Of a DNA stretch of 64,000 bases, positions 37,869 through 47,651 are shown in pieces. Position numbers and translations under genes: made by a program. Source of the DNA: Anaerolineae bacterium (GTDB taxonomy: Bacteria > Chloroflexota > Anaerolineae > Aggregatilineales > Phototrophicaceae); contig JAJDXR010000053.1 of the NCBI GenBank assembly GCA_022823165.1, positions 1-64,000 on the forward strand, written 5' to 3'. Position 1 is the stretch's first letter. Every line of letters starts with the position of its first letter. The notes beneath the pieces were generated by a model. That model worked only from the letters and a program-made list of their open reading frames with translations. It searched no databases and had not been told where the DNA came from.

Positions 37869-39452
37869 ATGAACTATCGACTGAGCCTGCTGATTACCGC
37901 CTCAAAGCGCTTGCGGCCGGGGCTGTTGCTGGGGCTGCTGCTTCTCAGCGGCTGCAGCGCGCTCAGCCAGCTCGCGCCCAGCGCCACGCCGACACCTACC
38001 CATACCGCCACAGCCACGGCGACAGCCACCTTCACCGATTCGCCGACGGCGACAGTTACTTCCAGCCCAACAGCCAGCCCGACCATAACCAGCACCGCCA
38101 CGTCAAGTCCGACTCCTGAGCCTACGCTGACGCCCAGCATCACGCCGCTGCCGCTGACCGGCTTTGTCTTCGACAATTGGGATGTGGTCGATGTGCCGGC
38201 GGACATCCGCGACGGCATCCAGAACCAGATGATCGCCTTTATCAGCGCCAACCGGCAGGTGTCGATCGCCAATATCGCCACGGCTCAGCCCGGGACCGGT
38301 TTGCAGACACTGTACTTCGCCTCGCCGACGCGGCTGCGCGGGCGCATCCCGGTATTGGAAGTCAACGCGACATCGGGGCTGGAAGTCTTTGTGCCTCGAC
38401 CCGGCAATGCCCTCGCTTTCGTCAGAAGCAATGGCGACATCCGCAGCAGCGGCTTGTACATTCTCGACTTTGCGACTGGTTTCAGCGCGCGCGTATTAGC
38501 CGGCGAGAATGCGCTGGCGCAGCGCGGCTATTACATGAGGCCAGCCTGGTCGCCCGATGGCAAGCAGTTGGCGATGGCGGTCGCCACTGGCTATGATATC
38601 GACATATACTTATATGCTGCCGATGGCTCGGGTCGGGCGAATATCACCGATCAGGGGTCCTACGATATGTGGCCCAGCTGGTCGCCCGATGGCCGGCATA
38701 TCGCCTTTGTATCTGACCGGGCCGACTGCCCCAGCTGGATACCGGGCGAACCCGACTTTTGCGACGCCTTGACCGCGCCGCCGCCTGCCGGAGGCCAGGT
38801 TTATCTATACGAAGTCGAGAGCGGCGAGGTCAGCCGCGTTGCCGATGTCGCCGCCTCCGAGCCGCCCTATTGGATCAACGATACTTTGCTCGCCTTCGCC
38901 AGCGGCGATCCCTTCGATCTGCTGAATCCCCAGCGGCGCATCTGGCGGGCCGATATCAGCAGCGGCGATGCGCGCGAAATCCGTCTGCCGAATGACTCGG
39001 ACGAAGCCAGTTATTTATCCGAAAGCTGGTCGCCCGATGGCGCCGCCGTCCTGGCGCAGATCGCCGACAGCGACAACCGGCTGGCGCTGCTGAGCGCGGA
39101 AAGCAGGCTAATCGGCGCTGATGACGCGCTGGATTTTCCCCGCTTCAGCATGAGCGCCGCCTGGTCGCCCGATGGCGAGCGAATCGCGCTTGGCGGAACG
39201 GCCGGCCAATGCCCCTTCGGGGTCCGCGTCCGCGACCGCCGCTTGCGCAGCATAGCCGATGCCGCGCCGCCGCCGACCATGTGCGGTCCTCGCTACTCCT
39301 TTGACGGGCAATTTCTGGCATTCACGGGCGTTAATCCGCGCGTGGACGGGCGCAACGATATCTATGTCGCCAGCGCCAACGGCTTCGGCGCGACCAGCTT
39401 GACCAGCGACCTGCGCGGGCAAGTGGAATTGATCGGCTGGGTGGGCGGCTGA
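37869..39452 (+). CDS. TolB-like beta-propeller lipoprotein
   Basis: A 527-residue exported lipoprotein. The signal ends in the lipobox LLLSGCS. A linker of about 65 residues made almost only of Thr, Pro, Ser and Ala follows, then a WD40-like/TolB-like propeller. The repeated blade motif W(S)PDG occurs at least four times (AWSPDGKQLAMAVAT, SWSPDGRHIAFVSD, SWSPDGAAVLAQIA, AWSPDGERIALGG). Such linkers are typical of Anaerolineae surface proteins. The binding partner is unknown. It starts 35 bases after lon. Confidence 0.8.
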   Translation: MNYRLSLLITASKRLRPGLLLGLLLLSGCSALSQLAPSATPTPTHTATATATATFTDSPTATVTSSPTASPTITSTATSSPTPEPTLTPSITPLPLTGFVFDNWDVVDVPADIRDGIQNQMIAFISANRQVSIANIATAQPGTGLQTLYFASPTRLRGRIPVLEVNATSGLEVFVPRPGNALAFVRSNGDIRSSGLYILDFATGFSARVLAGENALAQRGYYMRPAWSPDGKQLAMAVATGYDIDIYLYAADGSGRANITDQGSYDMWPSWSPDGRHIAFVSDRADCPSWIPGEPDFCDALTAPPPAGGQVYLYEVESGEVSRVADVAASEPPYWINDTLLAFASGDPFDLLNPQRRIWRADISSGDAREIRLPNDSDEASYLSESWSPDGAAVLAQIADSDNRLALLSAESRLIGADDALDFPRFSMSAAWSPDGERIALGGTAGQCPFGVRVRDRRLRSIADAAPPPTMCGPRYSFDGQFLAFTGVNPRVDGRNDIYVASANGFGATSLTSDLRGQVELIGWVGG

Positions 39453-39544
39453 CCATAGCCGTCGCGACTGGCTGAGTTTATAGTGGAAGGACTAATTCCC
39501 AGGCGACTTCGAGGAAAAACGATGGGAGAAACGATGGGGGAGCG

Positions 39545-40291
39545 ATGACGGACCTAAAGGGCAAAACGGCTTTAGTCACCGGCGGCAGCCGCGGCATCGG
39601 CCGGGCGATCAGCCTGGAACTGGCGGCGCGCGGCGCCGAGGTGTTCGTGAATTACCGGCAGAGCGCGGAGGCGGCCGAGCAGGTGGTGGCCGAAATCAGC
39701 AGCGCGGACGGCGAGGCAACCGCTGTACAAGCCGATGTGCAGAGCGCCGAGGACGTGGCCGCGATGTTCAAGCAGATTACGTCAGCGGGCGGCGCGCTCG
39801 ATATCCTGGTGAACAACGCCGGCATGACACGCGACAACGTCATCATGATGATGAAACCAGAGGACTTCGATCAGGTGCTGGCCACCAACCTGCGCAGCTG
39901 CTGGCTCTGCTGCAAATCAGCCGCCCGCATCATGATGCGCAAGCGCAAGGGCGCCATCATCAACATCACCAGCGTGGTCGGCATCGCCGGCAATGGCGGG
40001 CAGACCAATTACGCCGCCAGCAAAGCCGGCATCATCGGCCTGACCAAGTCGCTGGCCAAGGAGTTGGCGGTACGCGGCGTACGCGTCAATGCCGTGGCGC
40101 CCGGCTTCGTCGAGACCGACATGACAGCCGACCTGTCGGACGAGCTCAAGGGCGCGGCGATCGACGCCATCCCCCTGGGCCGGATGGGCGCGCCCGACGA
40201 TATCGCCAAAGCCGTGGCTTTCCTGGCTTCCGCCGATGCCGCCTATATCACCGGCCAGACCCTGGTCGTCGACGGCGGCATGGTCATGTAA
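39545..40291 (+). CDS. fabG: 3-oxoacyl-ACP reductase FabG
   Basis: A 248-residue short-chain dehydrogenase of fatty-acid elongation. It has the NADP-binding [12 protein letters not shown], the NNAGMTRDN strand, and the catalytic Ser in [12 protein letters not shown] followed by YAASK. The C-terminus [12 protein letters not shown] is typical of FabG. ATG 39545 is preceded by GGGGGAG very close to it, and several ATGGG(A/G)GA-like repeats lie just upstream. No other fab gene is nearby, so a role as a general SDR cannot be excluded. Confidence 0.88.
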   Translation: MTDLKGKTALVTGGSRGIGRAISLELAARGAEVFVNYRQSAEAAEQVVAEISSADGEATAVQADVQSAEDVAAMFKQITSAGGALDILVNNAGMTRDNVIMMMKPEDFDQVLATNLRSCWLCCKSAARIMMRKRKGAIINITSVVGIAGNGGQTNYAASKAGIIGLTKSLAKELAVRGVRVNAVAPGFVETDMTADLSDELKGAAIDAIPLGRMGAPDDIAKAVAFLASADAAYITGQTLVVDGGMVM

Positions 40292-40356
40292 CTCACTCAA
40301 TTCAATGCGCGGCAGATTACTTTGGCAGGCGGCTTATCGCCACGAGGAGGCGGCAA

Positions 40357-40704
40357 ATGAGTACTGTGTTTTCCAAGATTATCGCGCGAGAGATCCCGGC
40401 TGATATCGTGTATGAAGACGAGTTGGTGCTGGCTTTCCGCGATATCGCGCCCTCAGCCCCGACCCACATACTCATCATACCCAAGCGCGAAATCGCCACC
40501 GCCAACGATGTCAGGCCAGAAGACGAAGCCGCGCTGGGCCGGCTCTTCATCGCAGCGGGGAAGATCGCGGCTGATGAAGGCATCGCGGAGGACGGCTACC
40601 GGCTGATCGTCAATTGCAACGCGCACGGAGGGCAGGAAGTCTTCCACCTGCACATGCACCTGGTCGGCGGACGCTCGCTGGGACCTATGCTGGCGCGGAA
40701 GTGA
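40357..40704 (+). CDS. HIT family hydrolase (HINT-like)
   Basis: A 115-residue histidine-triad protein, a nucleotide phosphoramidase. The N-terminus [18 protein letters not shown] and the triad HLHMHLVGG near the C-terminus are diagnostic. GAGGAGG precedes ATG 40357. It follows fabG by 65 bases on the same strand. Confidence 0.93.
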   Translation: MSTVFSKIIAREIPADIVYEDELVLAFRDIAPSAPTHILIIPKREIATANDVRPEDEAALGRLFIAAGKIAADEGIAEDGYRLIVNCNAHGGQEVFHLHMHLVGGRSLGPMLARK

Positions 40705-40745
40705 TTCCCTACCGGTCTGCCGGCTTCTCCAACAGGATCTGTCGC

Positions 40746-41759
40746 TTAGCTGGACGCTTCCGCCTCTGCTTCGGAGTCGTCCGCAGCGTCCGCGGGCTCG
40801 TCGGCAGAGTCGCTTGTTGCCGTTTCAGCATCTGAATCGGGCGTTTGAGTCTCGTCAAGCGACGCCGCTGCGGCATCACCCGCATCTTCAGCGCGCTCAG
40901 TTTCGTCATCAGCGGCATCAGTATCGGGCGTGGTTTCATCGTCAGCGACAACATCATCGGCCGGCGCGGGCTCGGAATCTGCCACGGACTCGTCCGCCTC
41001 AACTTGCTCGGGGGCTGCCGGCTCAACTCCCCATTCAGCCGGCGTGGCATCGTCAATGGCTTGCAGTATCGCCTCAGTCGACGGGATAGACGCGCCCTGC
41101 TCCATGGTGACGCCGTTGACGCGGATTGTCGGCGTTGTGGATACCTCTTCATTTTGCGCGGCGCTTAGCGTGGCCGAAGTCGCCGCTGAGTTAAAACAGT
41201 CGGTGAAGGCGCTGCTGATCAAGCCCAGCTGCTCTACACCGGCGAGCAGCCGATTCTGCGAAAAGGCGGTGTTGCCATAGCGCGTCTGCCAGTCGAAGAG
41301 GATATCGTGCATCTCCCAGAACATAGTCTGCTGGCCGGCGCAGAGAGCCGCGCGCGACGCCCCCGGCGCATTGGGCACGGAGCCGGTCTGCAGCGGCACG
41401 TAGGTGAAGAGCACCTGCCCGGCTCGCACACGCTCCAGCACGGCGTCGAAGCTGTCGCTGTGGAAAGCTTCGCAGCCCGGGCAGGCAAAGCTGGCGTATT
41501 CTTCGACCGTCACGGGCGCGTCAGTTTCGCCCAGCCGCGGATAACCCTCGGGCGAATAGGAGCGCGCGATGCCTTCATAACGGCTGGAAAGCTCAGCCGG
41601 GATGTGGGCCTCGACCGGCTGATTCGACACGATGACCACGGCGATGGCCACAATGGCGACAACGACAATGCCCATGAGCGCCAAAAGGCGTTTGCTTTGC
41701 CGGCGCTGTTTCTGCCGCCGCTGCCGGGCTTCGCGCGTGCGGCTGCTCTTCTTTGCCAT
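40746..41759 (-). CDS. DsbA-type thiol oxidoreductase with acidic C-terminal tail
   Basis: A 337-residue membrane-anchored protein. A very basic N-terminus (KKSSRTREARQRRQKQRR) precedes one membrane segment (LLALMGIVVVAIVAIAVVIV). A DsbA/thioredoxin-4 domain follows with YASFACPGCEAFHS near residue 93 and the cis-Pro region STTPTIRVNGVTM. The last ~100 residues are almost only Glu, Asp, Ala, Ser and Thr and are probably disordered. It likely oxidises or isomerises disulfides outside the membrane. ATG 41759 is preferred; the frame is open to 41810. Confidence 0.8.
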   Translation of the reverse strand: MAKKSSRTREARQRRQKQRRQSKRLLALMGIVVVAIVAIAVVIVSNQPVEAHIPAELSSRYEGIARSYSPEGYPRLGETDAPVTVEEYASFACPGCEAFHSDSFDAVLERVRAGQVLFTYVPLQTGSVPNAPGASRAALCAGQQTMFWEMHDILFDWQTRYGNTAFSQNRLLAGVEQLGLISSAFTDCFNSAATSATLSAAQNEEVSTTPTIRVNGVTMEQGASIPSTEAILQAIDDATPAEWGVEPAAPEQVEADESVADSEPAPADDVVADDETTPDTDAADDETERAEDAGDAAAASLDETQTPDSDAETATSDSADEPADAADDSEAEAEASS

Positions 41760-41995
41760 AGTCGACTCGACCTCGCAGGACCCGTGGACGCTGGTAGTTG
41801 AATGTGGCAAGTCTACTTGAGAGCCGCTTGTTTGTAAAACGACAAATTTCGCGCGCAGTACGAATATCGCGGGTGTAATTCCTGAAGCGAACAGTGCCTA
41901 GATTTTTCCGCCACAGTTAACACAGAAGTATCTCCATGTAAGTTTAGCGACAAAATTCACCCAGATTCCCCAATCTTCAATCCGCGTCGAAATCT

Positions 41996-42020
41996 TTAGG
42001 GGTCAGCCGGTGGCTGACCC
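41996..42020 (+). repeat. REP-like hairpin, forward
   Basis: TTAG head, then GGGTCAGCC-GGT-GGCTGACCC, a perfect nine-base-pair stem. It is the same arm sequence as the second hairpin of the 187-bp elements. Confidence 0.65.
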
Positions 42021-42051
42021 TCCGCCAGCATTCTGCCTGTGGCTTTCATGT

Positions 42052-42076
42052 GGGCGACCCGCCGGGTCGCCCCTAT
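42052..42076 (-). repeat. REP-like hairpin, reverse
   Basis: On the minus strand: ATAG head, then GGGCGACCC-GGC-GGGTCGCCC, a perfect nine-base-pair stem. With the hairpin at 41996 it forms an inverted pair 31 bases apart. Confidence 0.65.
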
Positions 42077-42109
42077 CAACTCCCATTATTTTCTTAGCAT
42101 TATTGAGAG

Positions 42110-42296
42110 CACAGAAGTAAGTGCGAGTAAGTAATGAGAATATAGGTACATCATCACAAAATAGCGAATTTTCGTGTTTGCGCGGGCGAGCCAAGGCTCG
42201 CCCCTACAACTTTCGACAATATTTTGAAACCGGTAGGGGTCAGCCTTGGCTGACCCGATGCTGTGAAATTTGCATGACTTACTTTGTTCCACTGAG
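42110..42296 (+). mobile_element. 187-bp REPIN/MITE-like element, copy 1
   Basis: Starts CACAGAAGTAAGTGCGAG and ends GACTTACTTTGTTCCACTGAG; the ends are imperfect inverted repeats around AAGTAAGT. Inside are two nine-base-pair hairpins, GGGCGAGCC-AA-GGCTCGCCC-CTAC (42184-42207) and GTAG-GGGTCAGCC-TT-GGCTGACCC (42233-42256), in opposite orientation. No coding capacity. It lies upstream of aconitase. Confidence 0.8.
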
Positions 42297-42538
42297 ATGT
42301 CAAGTCCACGGATTTCAGGGGATCTGCGCCTTGCGTCTCGGGGAATTCAGTCAAAAGCAGCAAAGCGCGTTACTTTGCGCTGTTAGGCTGAAAACAGGAT
42401 CAGATCCAAGAGCGGCGGTAACAGGCGCGGCGATTCTTTGGTAGAATGCGCATTGTTCATTGCATGAGAAATCGCAAAATACGAGCGGGCTCCGCGGCTC
42501 ATAACTGAGACCGTCGCCCGCCTCAAAAGGACAAGCCT

Positions 42539-45244
42539 ATGAATGACCATTTCGGCAGCAAAGGCGCCATTGAAACTGGCAGCGGCAGCGCGGCCATCTA
42601 CCGCCTGAACCGACTGACGCGGGCCGGCATCGGCCATATCGACCGCTTGCCCTTCAGCATCAAGATCCTGCTGGAAAACGCCCTGCGCAACCAGGACGGC
42701 CGCCATTTCCAGGCTGAGGACGTGGTGAATCTGGCCTCCTGGGACGCGGCGAAGCCCAAGCCGGTTGAGATACCTTTCAGCCCGGCGCGCGTGATTTTGC
42801 AGGACTTCACCGGCGTGCCGTCGCTGGTCGACCTGGCGGCGCTGCGCAGCGCCATGGCGCGCATGGGCGGCGATCCGCAGAAGATCAATCCGCAGGCGCC
42901 GGTCGACCTGGTCATCGACCACTCGGTGCAAGTCGATGTCTTCGGCAGTCCGGACGCGATTGAGCGCAACGCCGAAATGGAATTCCTGCGCAACCGCGAG
43001 CGCTATGAATTTTTGCATTGGGGGCAGAAAGCCTTTGAGAATCTGAAGGTGGTGCCGCCGGCGACAGGCATCGTGCATCAAGTCAATCTGGAGTTCCTGG
43101 CCAACGTCGTGCAGCTCACCGACGATCCGCAGGGGGACGGCTTGGTCGCCCTGCCGGATTCGCTGGTGGGAACGGACAGCCACACCACCATGATCAACGG
43201 TCTGGGTGTGCTGGGCTGGGGCGTGGGCGGCATCGAAGCTGAAGCCGCCATGCTGGGACAGCCGATTTATATGCTAATGCCGGAAGTGGTCGGCTTCAAG
43301 CTGCTGGGTCAGCTGCCGGAAGGCGCCACCGCCACCGATCTGGTGCTGGTCGTCACAGAGATGCTGCGCGCCAAAGGCGTCGTGGGCAAGTTCGTTGAAT
43401 TCTACGGACCCGGCTTGAGCAGCATGACCCTGCCCGACCGCGCCACCATCGCCAATATGGCGCCGGAATATGGGGCGACCATGGGCTTCTTCCCGGTCGA
43501 TGATGAAGCGCTGAGCTACCTGCGCCGTACCGGCCGCGCCGAGGATCTTGTCAGCTTGGTGGAGGTCTACTGCAAAGAACAGGGGCTCTTCCGCAGCGAT
43601 GACATGGACGACCCGCTTTACAATGACATGCTTGAACTGGACTTGAGCGCGGTGGAGCCGAGCGTGGCCGGCCCGCTCCGCCCGCAGGATCGAATCCTGG
43701 TCAAGGAGCTGAAGCCGACCTTCAACCAGGTGTTGACGGCGCCGCTGGGTCCGCAAGGATTCGCGCTCTCTGATGAGCAGCTTGGCGCGCGCGGAGAAGT
43801 GCGCGACAATGGCGACAGCGCAGCCTTGCGGCACGGCTCGGTCGTCATCGCCGCCATCACCTCTTGCACCAATACCAGCAATCCTTCAGTCATGGTAGCG
43901 GCCGGTTTGCTGGCCAAGAATGCCAACGAGCGCGGCTTGACGCGCCAGACCTACGTCAAGACCAGCCTGGCGCCCGGCTCCAAGGTCGTCACCGAATACC
44001 TGGACAAAGCCGGCCTGACGCCGCATCTGGACGCGCTGGGCTTCCACACTGTCGGTTACGGCTGCACCACTTGCATTGGCAACAGCGGGCCCCTGCCCGA
44101 GCCGGTGCGCGAAGCCATCCACGAGTCCGACATCGTGGCCGCCTCGGTGCTCAGCGGCAATCGCAATTTCGGCGGGCGCATCGGCCCTGATGTGCGCGCC
44201 AACTTCCTGGCGTCGCCACCGCTGGTGGTGGCCTACGCGCTGGCCGGCACGGTCGATGTCGACCTGGACAGCGAGCCCATCGGCGTGGATAGAGCCGGCG
44301 CCGATGTCTATCTGCGCGATATCTGGCCCAGCCAGCAGGAGGTCGTCGAGACGATTCAGAATTGCCTTGATGCCAGCATGTATCTCGAGCAATACGGCAA
44401 TGTCTACGATGGCAACCAGCAATGGAACGAAATTCCCAGCGCCGACGAGCCGGTCTACGAATGGAGCGACGAGAGCACCTACATTCAAGAGCCGCCCTTT
44501 TTCGTCGACCTGCCGCCGACCGCGCCGCCGATTGAAGCCATCGAAGGCGCGCGCGTCCTGGTCAAAGGCGGCGATTCCGTAACCACCGATCATATCTCGC
44601 CCGCCGGCGCCATCGCCATCAACGGTCCCGCCGGGCAGTACCTGCTGGATCGGGACGTCAGCCCGCAGTATTTCAACAGCTTTGGTTCGCGGCGCGGCAA
44701 CGACCGGGTGATGACGCGCGGCGCCTTCGCCAATGTGCGGCTGCGCAACTTGCTGGTTCCCGGCAGCGAAGGCGGCGTCACCTACTATCTGCCGACTATG
44801 GAAGAAATATCGATTTACGACGCGGCGCAAAGGTACCAGGCTGATGGTACGCCGCTGTTGGTGCTGGGCGGCAAAGACTACGGCATGGGCTCATCGCGCG
44901 ATTGGGCGGCCAAAGGCACGCTGCTGCTGGGCGTCAAAGCGGTCATCGCCGAGAGCATCGAGCGCATTCATCGCAGCAATCTGGTCATGATGGGCGTCCT
45001 GCCGCTGATCTTCGCCGCGGGCGAGTCTTACCAGTCGCTGGGGCTGACCGGCCATGAGACATTCGACATTCCCGTCACGGACGCCGTCAAGCCGATGGAC
45101 AAGCTGACGGTGACCGCCACCGACGAGGCCGGGCGCCAGACGCAATTCGAAGTTACGGTGCGCCTCGATACGCCGGTCGAAGTCGATTACTATCGCAACG
45201 GCGGCATCCTGCACACCGTCCTGCGCAATTTCCTGGCGGAATGA
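42539..45244 (+). CDS. acnA: Aconitate hydratase AcnA
   Basis: A 901-residue AcnA/IRP-type aconitase that interconverts citrate and isocitrate in the TCA cycle. The N-terminal [15 protein letters not shown] and [13 protein letters not shown] are typical of the AcnA type. The 4Fe-4S cysteines lie in [14 protein letters not shown] (about residue 443) and [13 protein letters not shown] (about 507-510). The swivel domain carries [16 protein letters not shown] and [17 protein letters not shown]. Length is normal. It is flanked by two opposed copies of the 187-bp repeat element. Confidence 0.95.
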   Translation: MNDHFGSKGAIETGSGSAAIYRLNRLTRAGIGHIDRLPFSIKILLENALRNQDGRHFQAEDVVNLASWDAAKPKPVEIPFSPARVILQDFTGVPSLVDLAALRSAMARMGGDPQKINPQAPVDLVIDHSVQVDVFGSPDAIERNAEMEFLRNRERYEFLHWGQKAFENLKVVPPATGIVHQVNLEFLANVVQLTDDPQGDGLVALPDSLVGTDSHTTMINGLGVLGWGVGGIEAEAAMLGQPIYMLMPEVVGFKLLGQLPEGATATDLVLVVTEMLRAKGVVGKFVEFYGPGLSSMTLPDRATIANMAPEYGATMGFFPVDDEALSYLRRTGRAEDLVSLVEVYCKEQGLFRSDDMDDPLYNDMLELDLSAVEPSVAGPLRPQDRILVKELKPTFNQVLTAPLGPQGFALSDEQLGARGEVRDNGDSAALRHGSVVIAAITSCTNTSNPSVMVAAGLLAKNANERGLTRQTYVKTSLAPGSKVVTEYLDKAGLTPHLDALGFHTVGYGCTTCIGNSGPLPEPVREAIHESDIVAASVLSGNRNFGGRIGPDVRANFLASPPLVVAYALAGTVDVDLDSEPIGVDRAGADVYLRDIWPSQQEVVETIQNCLDASMYLEQYGNVYDGNQQWNEIPSADEPVYEWSDESTYIQEPPFFVDLPPTAPPIEAIEGARVLVKGGDSVTTDHISPAGAIAINGPAGQYLLDRDVSPQYFNSFGSRRGNDRVMTRGAFANVRLRNLLVPGSEGGVTYYLPTMEEISIYDAAQRYQADGTPLLVLGGKDYGMGSSRDWAAKGTLLLGVKAVIAESIERIHRSNLVMMGVLPLIFAAGESYQSLGLTGHETFDIPVTDAVKPMDKLTVTATDEAGRQTQFEVTVRLDTPVEVDYYRNGGILHTVLRNFLAE

Positions 45245-45424
45245 CAAGCGCCGTGACTATCACCACAAAGAACTCAAAGGCGCAAAGTCTTCCATTGCTA
45301 ATGCGCATTGCGCCGGGCAACCTGCCGAAGCCCTGACATTGCCTGGTCGCGGACTGGCGCTATGCGGAGACAAACAAGACATCGTCCTATTGAATTAGGG
45401 CTTTCCCTCTGTGCTTTCTGTATT
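45245..45424. other. Intergenic sequence after acnA
   Basis: No gene seen. It contains CACAAAGAACTCAAAGGCGCAAAG and, near 45408, CTGTGCTTTCTGTATTCTCTGTGG. Both are variants of the CACAGAG-type repeat that surrounds the 187-bp elements. Confidence 0.4.
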
Positions 45425-45613
45425 CTCTGTGGAACAAAGTAAGTTATGCAAATTTCTCAGCATCGGGTCAGCCAAGGCTGACCTCTACAGGGTTCAAAAT
45501 ATGGTCGAAAGTTGTAGGGGCGAGCCTTGGCTCGCCCACGCAAACACGAAAATACGCTATTTTGTGGTGTTGGACCTATATTCTCATTACTTAATCGCAC
45601 TTACTTCTGTGTT
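45425..45613 (-). mobile_element. 187-bp REPIN/MITE-like element, copy 2 (inverted)
   Basis: The same element as at 42110 but in reverse orientation, full length, with hairpins at 45465-45488 and 45514-45537 and both CTAC/GTAG heads. One stem base differs (CCT for CCC). With copy 1 it encloses acnA as an inverted pair. Confidence 0.8.
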
Positions 45614-45688
45614 ATCTGTGGTTAATATTTGGCATGATCCGCCCGTCCGCCCGCTAAGCCGGGCCGGCTCAAGTTTGGAGCAGCCTTG

Positions 45689-46996
45689 ATGTATCCCTTG
45701 CGCGTCAGCCAGCGGCTACTGGTCACCCTATTCGTCTCGCAGAGCTTGTTCTCGGCGGCGCAAATTTCAATCATTACCTTGCATTCCATCGCGGCCGGCA
45801 TCCTGGGCGGGTCGGACGCGGCGGCGGGCATGCCAACCACGGTGGTGACCTTCTCGCAATCCATGATGGCCTACGCCATGGGCATTCTTATGGGCCGCTA
45901 TGGCCGGCGCGCAGGCATGTGCGCGGCTTACGGCTTCGCTTTCCTGGGGGCGGCGCTGGGTTTGATCTCGGTCCTGCAGGGCAACTTTCCGCTGCTGCTG
46001 ATTAGTTCCGTGGGCATGGGCATCGCGCGCTCGGGATCGCACATGAGCCGCTTCGTAGTCGGCGAGATGTTCCCGGCGGCCAAACGCGCGCAGATGATCG
46101 GGCGCATCGTCTTCGCCGGCACCATCGGCGCGATATTTGGCCCCGCGCTGGTCGAGCCCAGCAGCCGGCTGGCGCGTTTTCTGTCGCTTGAGCTGCTGCC
46201 GGAACCTTTCCTGGCGCATACCGAGCTGGCGCTGACGATCATGCCCGGCGCATCCGTCACGCAGCAGTTGACGACCGGTCCCTGGGTTTTGGCCAGCTTC
46301 CTGCTCGGAATTTCCTTTTTGATCGCGTTCTTTCTGCTGCGCCCGGAGCCGGCTCTGGTCGCGGAACAATACTCCGAATTGCCCCCCCAAGCTCTGGGCG
46401 GCAAAAGCAAGCATACGCTGCGTGAATTGCTGCGCCTGCCCAACGTCCAATTGGCTATACTCGCCATGCTGATCAGCCAGACGGTCATGAGCACGCTGAT
46501 GACCATCACGCCCTGGCATATGCACCTGGCCGACCATTCCAACGCGCAAGTCTCGTTCGTAATCGCCGCGCATGTCCTGGGCATGTTCGGTCTGTCGCCG
46601 CTGACGGGTTATCTCATCGACCGTTACGGCCGCGTGACCATGATGGTCGCAGCAGCGCTGCTGCTAATCGCGTCGACAATTATCGCGCCGCTCTCCACGC
46701 AGATACCCTACCTGGTGGCGGGCTTGTTTCTGCTCGGCCTGGGCTGGAATTTCGGCTACGTGGCCGGCTCGTCCATGCTGGCGGACGCGCTCAGCGGTGC
46801 CGAGCGAACGCGCGTGGCCGGCTTCAACGATATGCTGGTGGCATTCTGCGCCGGGCTGGGCACGCTGAGCTCGGGTTTCTTGTTTGGACTGGGGGGTTTT
46901 CTCTTCGTCAGCGTGGGCGGGGGCGCGCTGGCTTTGCTGCTGCTGGCTTTGATTCGTACGCTGTCCGTGAAGCAGCTGGCGCTGACGGGGGCCTAG
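45689..46996 (+). CDS. MFS transporter
   Basis: A 435-residue major facilitator with about 12 membrane segments. The loop GILMGRYGRRAGMCAAYG after the second segment is the conserved MFS motif A. A central cytoplasmic loop (RPEPALVAEQYSELPPQALGG) separates the halves, and GYLIDRYGRVTMMVAAALL repeats motif A in the second half. GGAG nine bases before ATG 45689 supports that start over TTG 45686. The substrate is unknown. Confidence 0.85.
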   Translation: MYPLRVSQRLLVTLFVSQSLFSAAQISIITLHSIAAGILGGSDAAAGMPTTVVTFSQSMMAYAMGILMGRYGRRAGMCAAYGFAFLGAALGLISVLQGNFPLLLISSVGMGIARSGSHMSRFVVGEMFPAAKRAQMIGRIVFAGTIGAIFGPALVEPSSRLARFLSLELLPEPFLAHTELALTIMPGASVTQQLTTGPWVLASFLLGISFLIAFFLLRPEPALVAEQYSELPPQALGGKSKHTLRELLRLPNVQLAILAMLISQTVMSTLMTITPWHMHLADHSNAQVSFVIAAHVLGMFGLSPLTGYLIDRYGRVTMMVAAALLLIASTIIAPLSTQIPYLVAGLFLLGLGWNFGYVAGSSMLADALSGAERTRVAGFNDMLVAFCAGLGTLSSGFLFGLGGFLFVSVGGGALALLLLALIRTLSVKQLALTGA

Positions 46997-47023
46997 CAGT
47001 TGAGAGCGGGGAGACTCATCAAC

Positions 47024-47048
47024 GGGCGATTCACCGCATCGCCCCTAC
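47024..47048 (-). repeat. REP-like hairpin
   Basis: On the minus strand GTAG-GGGCGAT-GCGGTGA-ATCGCCC, a seven-base-pair stem with the GTAG head. It lies 28 bases after the MFS stop. Confidence 0.5.
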
Positions 47049-47058
47049 AATTTGTAAG

Positions 47059-47092
47059 TTCTCTGTGCGCTCTGCGCCTCTGTGGTGAATTA
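47059..47092 (-). repeat. CACAGAG-type dispersed repeat
   Basis: Minus strand reads TAATTCACCACAGAGGCGCA then GAGCGCACAGAGAA. All but one base match the copy at 59279-59312 downstream of citrate synthase. Confidence 0.6.
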
Positions 47093-47142
47093 TCTTGTGT
47101 GGCATTCGCCAGCGGTATGATGACCATTGCAGCAGGCGCTCC

Positions 47143-47577
47143 CTAGATTTCGTCGCGATTGCGCTCGAAGAAACTCTGCTCGACGATCGACAGCCAAGCC
47201 AAGCCGATGATCAGGGTAGAGCTGCCGAAGGCGATGCCGGTAACGAGCGAATTGGCGATGGGCAGCTGCTCCAGTATCTCGCTGAGCAGGGCTTGCGCCA
47301 GCCGGATGCCCACGTAGCCGGCGATGCCGCCGCCCAGCACGACAACCGCGCTGGTTTGCAGCATGCGATTCAAGTCTTGCTTTGACAGCTCCTTGCCAAA
47401 GTAGACGCGATAGATATCGAAGCACATCCAGGCGTCAGCTATCGAGATGCCAAGCTGCTTGGCCAATTCCAGCGTCGGCGTGAGGACCGCGCCGGAAAGC
47501 GCCGCCCCGCCCATAGTACGCGTGATTTTGAGCAGCGCATCATAGCGCATCTTCCGCAAGTCTGGTTCATCCGCCAT
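47143..47577 (-). CDS. Small membrane protein, unrecognised
   Basis: A 144-residue protein with two or three hydrophobic segments (MGGAALSGAVLTPTLELA, TSAVVVLGGGIAGYVGIRLA, GIAFGSSTLIIGLAWLSIV) and charged ends. The arrangement is loosely like the C-terminal membrane part of DUF697/YcjF proteins, but I would not assign it. It is divergent from the RNase H gene. Confidence 0.55.
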   Translation of the reverse strand: MADEPDLRKMRYDALLKITRTMGGAALSGAVLTPTLELAKQLGISIADAWMCFDIYRVYFGKELSKQDLNRMLQTSAVVVLGGGIAGYVGIRLAQALLSEILEQLPIANSLVTGIAFGSSTLIIGLAWLSIVEQSFFERNRDEI

Positions 47578-47651
47578 AGGTCATTACCCTGTCGCTCGAA
47601 TTATCGACTGTGCTAGACTTCGCCCTTATCATATTGCACCTGGATTGTGAG

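Larger units (their letters stand above)
41760..42109. other. Intergenic region with two REP-like hairpins
   Basis: No gene is seen. Apart from the palindromes at 41996-42020 and 42052-42076, the first 230 bases hold no structure I can assign; they should contain the promoter for the DsbA-like gene. Confidence 0.5.

Noticed and set aside
37981..38160. Tandem DNA repeat or CRISPR-like array
   Set aside because: The periodic ACC/GCC/ACA pattern is the coding sequence of the Thr/Pro/Ser linker of the lipoprotein, with no repeat-spacer structure.
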